DNA of 64,000 nt from Pyrocephalus nanus (taxonomy: Eukaryota; Chordata; Aves; Passeriformes; Tyrannidae): contig CM076268.1 of NCBI GenBank assembly GCA_038380795.1, forward strand, positions 21,741,001-21,805,000, read 5' to 3'. How positions within the stretch are numbered: the stretch's first letter is position 1; each line of letters opens with the position of its first letter. Position numbers and translations under genes: made by a program. The notes below the pieces were generated by a model. That model was not told where the DNA came from, made no database searches, and saw nothing but the letters and a program-made list of their open reading frames with translations. This document shows positions 52,129-64,000 of this stretch, piece by piece.

Positions 52129-55100
52129 GGTTGAAAGATTATGTTCTCATTCTTGTTTGTATTCCTTTGTATAATAGCTTCTTTGACTACCACCTTATAC
52201 TTCTTTTTTTTAATAGCCATTAATTCTGTTGAATGTGAGGCTACTGAAAAGGCTCACCTTTCAGTATCAAGTTCAATTAGGAGTATATGCTTTTTTAAAG
52301 CAGGGAGAAAAAAAAATCTGACAGAAGTGCTATTGCCTTTAGTATAACTGAGCAAAACATTAACATATCCTCTTTGGTCACTGCTAGAATTGATCAGCAG
52401 TATCACAGCTCCAAACATATGCTGCTGCAAATGCAAACTTGTTTTTGTTAAAATATGCTTTAATGTGCTGGACAAAGTCATGGTACCAAAAGTAGGGCCC
52501 CCTTTATATGGTACCAATTGTGGGATTTATTCTATTCTGTTATTTAAGGTAATGGTATGTTACTAGGTCAGGAAAAGGGTCACGGCTCTCAGATATAGCA
52601 CAGCCTAAAGAAATACTCAGAGCAACAACTGCAGAACGTGAAACACAAATAATATTCAGTCTTGGCTCATAAGGTTCTAATTTTCTTGAATTATCCTAAG
52701 TGTGATAACAGCTTAGTCCTGAAGCACACACAGAAGTTCTGTTCAACATTCCTGGGCCTTGGAAGTTGAACTTCCTTCCTTGAAGTGGAGGGTTTTATAA
52801 AAGCAAACACCATGTTTCTGAAGCATGCTGGAATGACAGTCTTCTCTTTGCAGGTCAGGCATACAGCAGACAGTGACAAAGTCTGTTCCCACGCTGCCTG
52901 TGCCATCTGCTGACACTGTGAAAAATGTCCATCTAACTGTTCATCTTAAGATAAAAAACTATCAGCACTCTGAATTTTGAGGTCATTCTTGATACAGCTT
53001 GGTTACCAGGGTCTTGTGGATTAAAACATCACAATTTGTATTGTCCTTTTGATGTGTCATGGAAAATGACCAGCAAATGTACTTTTCTTGCAGCTGTATG
53101 AGCTCATTCTGTTTTATATAACAGATGGTTAGAGATGTTGAATGCACCATCTTAATTCAAAAAAAAGGAGTTAGACCTTTTAATGTTCAGTCTGAGATAA
53201 TGGAAGACAGTCACCATTGTTTATCTCATTCTATTAAAAATTGTGAAATAATTTGTTCAGATTATTTCTTAGACTACATAGCTTTCACCTTGAAATCCTC
53301 ATAATATAGACAGTGTTTTATGGCTGTTCCCAACGTTTCTTTTTTTCCCCTAATTCAGATACTACCTATTTTATTCTTCATTTGAACTACAAGTATTTAA
53401 ATACATACTTATCTAAACTTAGAGCTGCTAATGTAGGTGATCAACTGCGGTATATACTGGATTTATAAGGTTTAACATCCCATTAAATAACATGGACATG
53501 GAAACTTTAGCTGTCTTTATTTAAAGGATTTAAAATATCAACTGGCATGCCTGTAAATATACAAGAATACAAAAATAACTGTGTGATTGGCCTAGTACAA
53601 ACTCAAATTGAGTGAAAAGGTAAAATGTCAAATAAACTAAAGAAGAAATACTGCCAAAATATTTAATTGGTTCGTGATGGTTTGTCTTTGCTTGAGAAGC
53701 AATTGTTAGGAGACTTGTTCGTTTTTGTTATTTTTTCCCCACATTCAGCTACTTGCTACCATTTGAGGTTTCAATTGCTTGACGTAGAATTGATGGATAA
53801 TTAATAGTAGGAATAACTGTGAAAAGCGTATGTAGTAATTTAGTTCTTGGTTCTTTCTAATTGTCTGCCCATTGGTAGTTTGCTAGGGTGAGTAGCGCAT
53901 TATTCAACCACTTTAAATGGAAAGCACTGTAGAAATAAAAATCCTCTTATTAGAAACATGGTTTTGGAGAAAAACCCCACCTTTTAAACAAACAAGTCAT
54001 TCTTTGACAAATCTGCCCCCAAAACTGTTGTTCGTGTGCTGAAAGGAGATTGGGGTTGTGAGAGGGAGAGGAGGGTAGGATTGGCAGATAGCATCCATTT
54101 TTCACTGTGTCTGAAATAAAGATGTGTCTCTCTTTTAAAAGATGGTAAAAGTAAATACAGTAAAATATGTTGGAATACATCTAACTGGACAAGCCTAATT
54201 TGTTGAAGGTAAACAGATGAAATAAATAGGCATTAAGGGCAAAGCTATGCTATTAATTAGGGTTGACCTTGAGGTCAGTTTGAACCTCAAATCTGCAAAA
54301 ATTATACAGTAAACATTTTGACTTGCCTGCAGGACTATTTCCTTTAAAGTCTAATGTCTTCTGAGGTTGTTAATCCTGCTGTTTAATCCACTCGTTTTGA
54401 AGTGTGCTAGGAATTTAAAGGCATGATGCTGTATTTGTGCACAGCCTCCCTGCAGCCTTCACAGCTCCCTCATTCCAGTTCCCTTTTCTGTGACACTTCC
54501 ATTTCCTGTAGCCTGTGATCAGGGAGAAGTCTGGTTCTTAAGCTCTGGTGTGCTGTGATCAGAGGTGGAACACATATCCTAGACAACGAAGCTTCTTACA
54601 GACACTGCATCTTAACCACAGAGTTTTATCTGAAATATGAGGGTAGATATTTCTGTTAAAAGTTTAAATATTTGTTTTAGTGCTCAAACCTAATATACTA
54701 CTGAATGTTAACACAGAATTCTATGTTTTCATAGTTGTATGACTTGAAGGATTTGAAAGCTCACCTTGGAGACACTTGCCTTTTCTGTTATCAGATTTTC
54801 TCACATACCAGTAGATTTGTTCATCAAAGTTCTTCACCTGTCAAAATATACTACTATTTCATATGAAATCTTAAAATGTAGCAACATTGTTTGGGTCAAG
54901 TTAATTTTGAACTAAGCAACAAATCTCAATCTTCTCACTTAAATAGAATGTAAGAAGCTAGAAATAAAATGTAAAGTTTAATGGGGTGAAACAAGTATCT
55001 CAGTATCTTCATTTATGTGATTTTTTTTCCTCAAAGATATGTTTTACTAATCTAACAGTTCCCTGCAGTCAAGCTTATACTTCAGATTATTTTTTCCCCC

Positions 55101-55307
55101 CTTAGTTGTTTACTCGATTTGCAACTTTAAGATGAAGAACACAAGTTGATGTCACACTTTGTATTGTAATTTGGACAAAATCTAAATAGATGTTTCCAGC
55201 TTGCATCATATATAACAGTTGATGCATTTGAATTTCTTGTTTACAAATAATGTGATGTCATCTACTTCTAATCTTCATGTCTTTATCTGTGAAAAAGAAT
55301 TGCAAGG

Positions 55308-55453
<146 letters not shown>

Positions 55454-55799
55454 TGATAATTTCAAATGTTGAGTTTGAATCCACTTGATGCTCTCTGTTA
55501 TCTGTTTGAATGAGCGCTGCAGAGTGGATGCTTGTGATGTCGTTGCTCAGATTATGCTCATGGTTTTTTATATGGTTTGTTTTGGGGTTGTGCTCTTCAG
55601 TCTTTTCTCTCACACGTTCTGCTGAGGTTGTTGTTACAACTGGAGTGTAGTAGGAGGGAAAGGCTTTTGTCAAAGATGTGTGGTGGAAGGATAAGAGGCA
55701 AGGACAAGGTCCCTCGCTGCAGTTAGGAATCTTACAATGAGGAGAAAAAAAGTCACAATGAGAAGGATTAAGCAGAGCAATTGTTAAATCTCTGTTCTT

Positions 55800-55925
55800 G
55801 GACGTTTTTGTAACTTACCAGGATGAGTTCTTTGGGCAACCAGACCTAAATTTGAGGCTGGCCCTGCCGATTGGACTGGAGACCTGCAAAGGTCCCATCT
55901 AGCCTGCATTGTTCTGTTACTCTAA
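55800..55925 (+). mobile_element. CR1 3' tail fragment just downstream of the ADK exon
   Basis: TTTGAGGCTGGCCCTGCCGA, then TTGGACTGGAGACCTGCAAA and GGTCCCATCTAGCCTGCATT match the 3'-UTR of avian CR1 (GAGGCTGGCCCTGCC...TTGGACYRGATGACCTCNNGAGGTCCCTTCCAGCCT), ending in degenerate octamers near 55910-55925. It is sense to ADK and about 375 bases into the intron. The left boundary is uncertain. Confidence 0.8.
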
Positions 55926-58900
55926 CCACATTTATCCTGTCAGAACTTGAAAGTTTGTCCATAAAAGATCAAAATGTAAAACTTCCTTTTATACAAGAAG
56001 AATGTTTCTGGCTGTGTGTATGATGGATAATGGTAAATGGATTTGGTTTCAGGTATATTAGCTTTTGTGTTAGTAAAGTAGGCCTTTTGTCACAATACTT
56101 TCAAGCATATACCTGCGTGAATATTCTTAGATTGCAAGAGGTGTAAAAGTTCTATAAATAAAAATACACAAACAATTATAACCTTTTTGGAAATGGTCCT
56201 GGCTTAACTTCCAGGCTCCCTGTATAGTTAAAACTTACTGCCAGATAGCATTAAATACACATTTGGAAGAAATAAAGTTATAATCTAATAAAGGTTGCCC
56301 CCACCAATAGAAAGTAAAAATAAATTAATGACCACTTCTCCTTTCTACAAAATAGTTGCTGCTTCTTTACTAACGTTTTCATTTTTTAAAACCCCAAATG
56401 TCTTGAAAATATTTGTGATTGAAAAAAAGTTGCATGTCGTATAATGTATATAGCATTGTCATTCTGAAACGGTTAGTTTTTAAAACAAAATCAGCTTTCT
56501 GAGCTTTGTCTTTTAACAATTTGTTTTCCTCTGATGCTTTGGAAAAGCCTCTTCATGAGGAGAGCTCAAGTTTTGGCAATCAGTCTCTGTTACTTGACCT
56601 ATAGGGATGGTGTAGAGGTGATGCCTCTTTCATGACAGCTGATTAGAGGTGAACCTTTTGGAAGGAGTTCTGCAACTGTTTATTAGTTCAGAGGCATGAA
56701 ATTCTGCTACCATTCCTGCATCTAAACTGGGGAGGTTTAGAAGCAAATGCATGTGGTAGACTCAGGTTCTGAACTTTAAAGTTTTCAAAGAGCCCAAGAT
56801 TTTATTTCCATCTCTCCTTGAAGTGACCTTTGTGGCATCAGCTCATTTATGAGTAAAGTATGTCTCATTCTTAGCAGTCTCATAACTTATCAGTGCAGGT
56901 ATTGTTCAATAATTACGCTATGAAGTACATAGTACACCATATAGAGTCAAGGAAATAGATGGAATTTCAGTCAATGAAACGTAGGGATTTCTGTGTCAAT
57001 GCTCCTTTCTTGCACTGATTGGGTTTTGTCAGTGAACTTTTCCTTTATCTTGGCTCAGAGCTGGGAGACTCATTCAGCTCCAGTTGCCATCTGGAATTGC
57101 ATTTGTCTCCAGAAGGTTTGTCATCTCCTAGTTTCTGTTTCAAATAAGATTGAAACTTAAACAGTTGTGCATGAATAAAATAACATCAGTAAAAGACTTT
57201 GAAAAGAGGAATGGGAGAGAGAGAGAAAAAAAGTTCTGGAAATCTTGAAAGAAGCTCTTATTCTTTAAGCTTTAGCAGAAGAAAAGAAGTGTGAGGATAT
57301 AAAAAAGTAGTTGAAATGTAAACCAAAAATCGAACTAGAAATTCTGGAAGAGTATTTTTGCAGCAATGTAGCAATATTCATTGGCTTATTGGAGAAAATA
57401 AGAGTGTACCAATCTTAGGGATGAACATCTTAAATATGTATTTATTTGATGAAAGTAAAGATGGATTTAGCAAGCTTGACTGGTGGCTGAGAAGTAAAGG
57501 ACCAAGAAATAATTTGAGTGCTGAGGGAGCCACACTCTAAGTGAATGTGGATTCTCTGCAATAAGACAACGTAGGGAAGAAATCCTAAGAATAACACTCT
57601 TATTAATTCCTCAACTTGTGTTACATTATGGGAAAAGCTTGAAAAATCATGCTATAAAGTGAGAGATAAAACCTAAAAACTTTTGCTTCGGTTGTTTAAA
57701 ACTTGATGAGAAATAATGACATGTTCATAAAAGGCATCCTTGGAAGCCTGACTACAATGGAATACAACTTTCTGAGTCAAATGGTTGGAAATAAATGGCC
57801 TCTGAAGTCTGGCAACTGCTTCTTTAAAAGTTGATTTCTGAGTAGGAAGAGGATATTATTAAGGAGTGTAATAGGTAAAGTGCAATTAATAAATTGATTG
57901 GATTAAAAATAGGAAGAACTTAGGAAGCAGCTAAAAAGTTACTGATTTGATTTTTTTTTTTTTAATAGTTGTCTTCTTTAAGGGTCACAAAAACAATACT
58001 ATATTGAAACAAAAATACCCAAAGGCAAAGTGGGTGGAGAAACTTAGGGGTATATAACCTGTTTAAAAAGGAACAATGAACCTGTCATGTGCTTGCTTAC
58101 ATGGTGTATGGTGATCATCTCTGTTATGTATGCTCATATATTTTGGATATTTCCTTTGTATCTGCAAAGATAGCAAGATCTACTCAAGAAGTACTATAGC
58201 TTTTTAAAGAGGATAAGCCAATTTCTTTTAAAAAGGAGGAAAAAAAAGTCCAGAAATACTGTATTTATCATGTGTGAGAAATTTGAGATGTTAATCACAG
58301 AAAGAGGCAATAGAAAGAATCTCTGAATTGGGAAGAAAATTGGTAAGAAAATGAAGCTTAAATCATGGGGTTGGAACTAAAATTTAAAGCAGTGTCAACT
58401 ATAATGGAAATAAAGATTTTAGAAGTTTACAAAGAATTAATCAGAATTGCAGTCAAGCTGTGAAGAGCAGAATTAGATTTATTTTTTTTCTAGCATGTTA
58501 ACAGAAAGGAAAGATCTGAAGTGCAGCTTTGAAGGAAGAATTTGACTGGTGAGGTACTAAAGGAAATCTAGGTATTTTTTCAATGTTGTCTTGCAGCAGA
58601 GCATGAGGAGAGTGTGTGGCAAGTTGCAGGAGTGAATGATGGTAGAGACAGAGATTGTGAGGATCAAAGCTGAATGTTGGCCATGCTGATTGCCCCAAGC
58701 AGACGTTATATGGACAGGGTATCTCTGCAGGGTTAGGAAAAGAAAGGTCTGGACATATCAGGAACACAGAAAGGATCTTTTTTTTGTAGAAATGCTTCTA
58801 ATGTACGGTGTAGTAGACATATTTCCACATAGTGAAATGTGGAAGAACGGTCAAAACATACATTAGAGGGGAAGCTCTGTAAAAGCAAAGTCAGGAGCAA

Positions 58901-59230
58901 ATGAAAAATTATTCTATTGCAAAAGAAATACAGAAGAACATTGGATAAGCATTGAGAGGATGAAAGATAAATTATAAAGGGGCAGAAAACTGGCACACTC
59001 TTCAAAAGTATGTTATAAAAGTATTTTTATAGGTCAATAATATTTTTTAAAAATACCTGAAAATGGTGAAAGGAAGTACCAAGAGCAATGTAGAAGTGTT
59101 GGAGAGCAGTACTGAAGCTGAGCAGGTCGGTTGTTTATGTTCATGTTTTCTGGGATAATAAAGTTGTTTGAACTGATCCTGGAAAGAGAGAGGGGATCAA
59201 TGTTATTTTGGCTTGACTCATGATATGAAT

Positions 59231-59243
59231 GGGGGGGGGGGGG
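59231..59243 (+). repeat. G13 homopolymer
   Basis: Thirteen consecutive G on the ADK sense strand, preceded by ATATGAAT and followed by AAGTTATTG. Confidence 0.95.
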
Positions 59244-62200
59244 AAGTTATTGCTGTATTTCAGAGATGACAGTAACAGCCATAAAAATGGAAAAGATAAA
59301 ATAAATGAGATAACAGTTTAGCCATTCCTTAATGAGATTAAATTAACAGCAAATTATGCCTTGAAATACTAATTCATATTAGAAGGAAATGGTGACAGAA
59401 AGAAGGGAAGAACGTGGAGACAGAAAAGCATGTGAGAGAACAGACAAAATTGAGAGGAAAGGAAATAAGTAATGTGGAAAGAGAAAAACTGTAAAAATCC
59501 CAGTGTTTCTCTGATTCTGCATTCCTCACAGGCCCATGCTTGTTTCTTCCTTATCAACCTGCTTTCATCGTCCACTCTAATCTTTCTTGGGTGTAAATTT
59601 GTCCATCTGGAAAATAAAAGATAGCTAACTAGAATAGATTGGGTTCTTCTAAGGCCTGAAGGAAAAGTCTTATTGAAGTAAGTATCTTTTTGTTTAAGAC
59701 TTGAGTATTGTGTGGAAAAGTAGAGACAAAGTAAGAGTGGGAACAGGGTAAGAGGAATAATAATAAAGGGCTTTCCTTACTACAGTATAAAACAGTTGGA
59801 ATCCAGATAATCAGTAAAAATGCAGATAATGCAGTTCTAAAGGTGCTCTGTTACTATTAGACACAACTGTTCGGATTTTTTTTTTCTTGACCCACCAATA
59901 GCAAGTGTTGATAATTTCGGTGGATCAAGTGTCAGTTAATCAGGCATCAGTCACTGAAAATTGCTTGATAATGCTTTGGAAAATGAGGATTAGAGAGAAT
60001 GAACTGAATTGTAATCATTTAGTTTCTGGCATAGAAATTGAAGTTAAACTTTCCTGTTTGCTTTAGTGATCTTGGCATTAGAATTATGCTTTTATACTAA
60101 CTTTTAGTTTTGCTTTATGTTTAAAGTTGAAGTTGTGATGCATGCTTAAGAACAAGAATTATAGGGGTATCAAATTGAAACTGCAGTGTGCTTCTCTGAC
60201 CTTTACTTGTCTCATTAAATTTTGGCTTTATATCTAATATGATATGTGACATCTTGCTTTAATCTGAGCTCTTGCAATCTCTCCAAATGATTGGATCCAT
60301 TATATTAAATCTATAAAATATGAATACATGCAACTGCGTGCAGTTCATAAATAATGTATTGGTTTAGAGTTCTGCCAACAAACTAAATTCAGATTCATGA
60401 AGATGGTATTTTTCTACTACTCAGGTTCTCTCTGTAATTTTAATTAAGAACGTGCCCATCTAACAATGGACATTGATTTGGAAGGAAAAAAGAATCTGAA
60501 TCTTTTACTAGGGCTCATGACTTTACAGTATCTAAACCAAAAGGCTTACATGTGCAGAGAGGGCAAGTGCTGCTGACCAGGCTGAATTTGCATGATTTTT
60601 ATTAGCATTTATTTTCATTTTGAAATGCTGAGGTTAGAACTGCAAGAAGTAATCTTTTGAAGTTTTACCTTTCTAACAGAAGTGCTGGATTTCAAGTCTA
60701 ACTCGATAGAATTTTATAACTTGGATTTTAAACTACACAACTTTGTCAACAAACAGCCCATTTTCATTCTCGTTTTTCTGGAAGTGCTTATAAAGAATGC
60801 CACATTCTGCATCCTCAGAATGGGTGTTCTTGGTTTATGCTTTATTTCTTAAAAGCTTATTTTTTATTCTAGCAATTCTGCTATTGCTGTGGATCTAACT
60901 TAGCAGCTAGAGAGTGCCATATTCTATTGTTTGTTCATCCTTGGAAGAACTGTGGAATTCTCATTACACAAGTTTTGTTAGTAGTGATGCCATGTGAACT
61001 GGGAAGAATGTAACTTGGCACATTTTAAGTTGAATTTGTAAGATTGGCAGATAAAGGGAAAACAAAAAAAATTTGGGGAAGCTTTCATATAGATACTCCT
61101 GATAGTTCACAATAGTATTTTTATAAAACACACCTGAGAAAATCATGATGACTCCCTTTTCCTTTCTGCACTACTTCTGGCTATCTAATTGTAACCTTTT
61201 GGGTTTTTATGGCTGTTCCACTGTCATCTATACATCAGGGAAGTGATGACACTTTTCCAGTGTCAGCTTGTATTTCAAGGGCTTGTAACTTCATCCCAAT
61301 TTTTATTCATCAGTTATTATTAACTTGATCTGTTAATCTGAAGTGATTGTGCTTTTTAACATTCTAATAAACTGACAAGTTTGAGAATTTCATTTTGAAA
61401 AACGAACAGATTCATGCTTGTTTATAAGAAATGGTATGTGCTGAAGGCTTAGATGTGTTTCAGATTTTTACTACTTGTTATGTAATTAGCCAAACCTTGG
61501 ATTTATATCAAACATGTGTCTATGGAGTCAAGTCGTGCTTAATCCAAAAATAGTATGTAAAATTAAAGATTTATCTATGAAGAATACTTGCAGGCAGAAC
61601 TGCATTTTATAGACAATATAAACTGTAATCTTGTAAACACATAACTAGCTTCATTGCAACTGGTTCCATGCTTTTAATGTTAAGTTTATATATATTTGCC
61701 ACGTAGTACCCTTGGCTAAACAGTACTTTCTGTATGTAATCTATGAAGTGCATCATGCATCAGCTCTTCAGTGTTCAGTTATTTAGTGATTTCCTCCTCA
61801 TTTTCCTATCAATCTATATAAATGGGCATAACTAATGAATTTGATCTTTTCCTCACTTGTGAAAATTTCTGCATTACAGTGGACTAGACTGAGGCATAGC
61901 AGGAAGCAAGGCTTGGCTTGGGAGCAAGCCTCAAAATGTATTGAATATGCATAACTGAGAGAGGGGTAATGGAAAGGCTATCAGGGACGTCACCTCAAGT
62001 GTACTCTGTTTTTTCATATTGATGCAACTTTGATGGAACTGTCTTTTGCTTTTATGGAATCTCACACCATCAACTAGAAGTTCTCTGTTGTGCTTATTAT
62101 GGGCTTAAAATCAGTTATGTGACAAATGCCTTTCTCCAAAAACTGTTTCTGGATTAGCACTCCAAGAAAGTGGAAGCAAGTCCCCTAAACAACTTTTTCC

Positions 62201-64000
62201 TCCTACTGAGTGAAGCAGAGAAGGTTTAGCTCTGTATTTTTCTGTTGCCCAAAACGAAATAGGTCTTGGTTGTTTTTTTTTTTCTGAGAGAGGTAGACTC
62301 TGTGCTTCCTGAACCATTTGGATCAGAATGTAAATTCCTCAGAGTTAGTTTTGGCCTTGTGCTTGGTATTCCTTAAGCAGCTCTGCTCAGATGGGCTTGA
62401 TGGCCTCAGCAAACATATGTTTCCAATATTTTCAATAGTTCAATCCAGCTTTCAAGAAAATGTACAGAAAAGATCTCTAAACCATTTTCTGTTTGATAGT
62501 ATTTAATAAACTTGAGGGTTACAGCCTCACCTTCTCTCCAGAAAACAATCCTGAGGTGTGTGTTTCCTTCCCGGCCAGGTCCCACGAGTGTCTGCCTTGC
62601 TGCCCTGGTGTAGCATTCCACAGAGTGCTTTTCTGTCAGCACTGTGCACTGTCCTGCAGGTCACATTCCTGCTTCTCAAACCTGTTCAACATAAAAGAAG
62701 ATAAACCAGAGTAGGGACTTATAGTTAACGTTTTATTTATACTTTACTAAAATTTATATGTCACTAGCCAGTAACGTGGATATCTTAAACATCCGTCCCC
62801 AGTGCTGTGTGGCCAGTCCTAATGAATGAGACGTGTACTTGGTGAATGAGTAACAGAACATGCTTCAGAGCTGACAAAAAGAGTCATTTAAGTTTGTCTC
62901 TCTGGAAATACAGCACTGGCTATTCTTGCTGTGGCAAAGATGATGTCCTGTTGATAGTGTCACAGTGGACCACATGCCAGTAACCTCAGTTTCCTGAGTT
63001 ATTTGTTCTCTCAAGTGCACTCTATCATTCATGTTCCCAAACTAGGCTACATCAAACACGACAGTGATGTGACCCTGCTTCTGACAGAACAGACAGCCTT
63101 TCCTCATCAGAATTATAATATGCAGCTTGGGAAGCTGGTATAATTCCTAAACCGATCAGTACAGATGTCAGAGAAATTTTGTAACATTTGAGAGCTGCCT
63201 AGATTTTTTGGAAAGCCTTAGAGAAGATTGCTAGATCTTTTACTCATCTGTACCTAAGATAATTTTCAAAGCCTTTTTTGGAGCTCTCTGGACAGTTTAA
63301 AAAAGCAACAAAACAATTCTATCATTATGGCAAACCCTGCAAAAGTCTCAGCAAATTCTGCCCAGATTACAAAGCTGGGAACTTCTTAAGTTTTTTTGTG
63401 CTTGTGAAGGAAGCCCACACATTATTTCTATGGTTATGTGTCAGATAATGAAAGTGAATGATGCAGCAGTGCACTGGAGGACCTAACTTTCCAAGGTTAC
63501 TGATAGTGAGGCTTTTTTGTGCACACCAGGAGTAACTGTGTACAACTCTGTATATTCATAGGCCATAGTATGGTTTCAGCAAATACCGGGATGGTCAGAA
63601 AATGAAGCTCTAAAGAGTCTGTGGCAGTTTTTTAGATTCTGCAATGCCAGGTCCCTAAATCAGTCCTCTTGAAAATGAGGCAATTTCAGTTACACCATTG
63701 TCAGTTGACAACAGACTTTGTTATGAGACAGATGGTAACTGTTAAGCATTGCAAGACAAATGTCCTTATGTGCATTGCTTTGGCATGGAATTGAGTGGTT
63801 GGCTGCTGGTCACGTGGACTTGTCTGTTTGACGTACCAGAACTATATCCACTTGTTTTTTCAGGTCTTGTCCCTGGCCAGCAAGATCAGTAGGGCTGTAG
63901 GAAGACTGTCTTTGATATATGTCACATCCATAATCACTTCAGAAAAACAGTAGAAAGAGTTCTACAGTCACATTCCCCCTAAATCCATTCAGATAGAACC

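Noticed and set aside
63840..63900. TTTTTTCAG/GTCTTGTCCCTGG as the next ADK exon
   Set aside because: The translation does not match the adenosine kinase sequence expected after the VAQ end of the exon at 55348.

Overview
The window is intronic DNA from a vertebrate, almost certainly a bird. It has the AT-rich, CpG-poor texture of an amniote intron, few repeats overall, several avian-type CR1 retrotransposon fragments ending in degenerate ATTCTRTG octamers, and one stretch resembling the 5' end of an endogenous-retrovirus LTR that I recall as common in Neoaves. The species cannot be fixed from the sequence.

Only two coding segments can be supported, both on the + strand and both internal exons of the adenosine kinase gene (ADK). 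A 54-nt exon at 15564-15617 encodes the YGLKPNDQILAEEKHKE segment plus two bases of a split Leu codon. A 79-nt exon at 55348-55426 completes that Leu and encodes [16 protein letters not shown] followed by [10 protein letters not shown]. Splice sites, reading phase and protein order all agree. The second exon carries the Gly-Gly hinge and Asn of the PfkB-family substrate site. The two exons are separated by a 39.7-kb intron.

Layout: 1-15563 is the 3' part of the upstream intron (LTR-like piece near 2.04 kb, CR1 tail near 5.15 kb, T-rich acceptor). 15618-55347 is a complete intron with CR1 fragments near 25.4 and 43.5 kb, a strong CTCF-type motif at 20.9 kb, simple repeats, several 15-23-bp head-to-tail duplications, a TAAT-rich stretch near 38 kb, and a 132-nt exon-like segment at 40325-40456 that has strong splice signals and stays open in the ADK frame. 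55427-64000 is the start of the next intron, with a CR1 tail near 55.8 kb and a purine-rich block at about 57.2-59.5 kb.

The many short open frames elsewhere look like chance ORFs: they lack recognisable domains, splice support or CpG-rich promoters. I found no complete gene other than this part of ADK, no confident tRNA, rRNA or small RNA, no CRISPR array and no bacterial-type features. The observation most worth checking is the candidate ADK cassette exon at 40325-40456. It is an inference from splice signals and phase, not proof of use.
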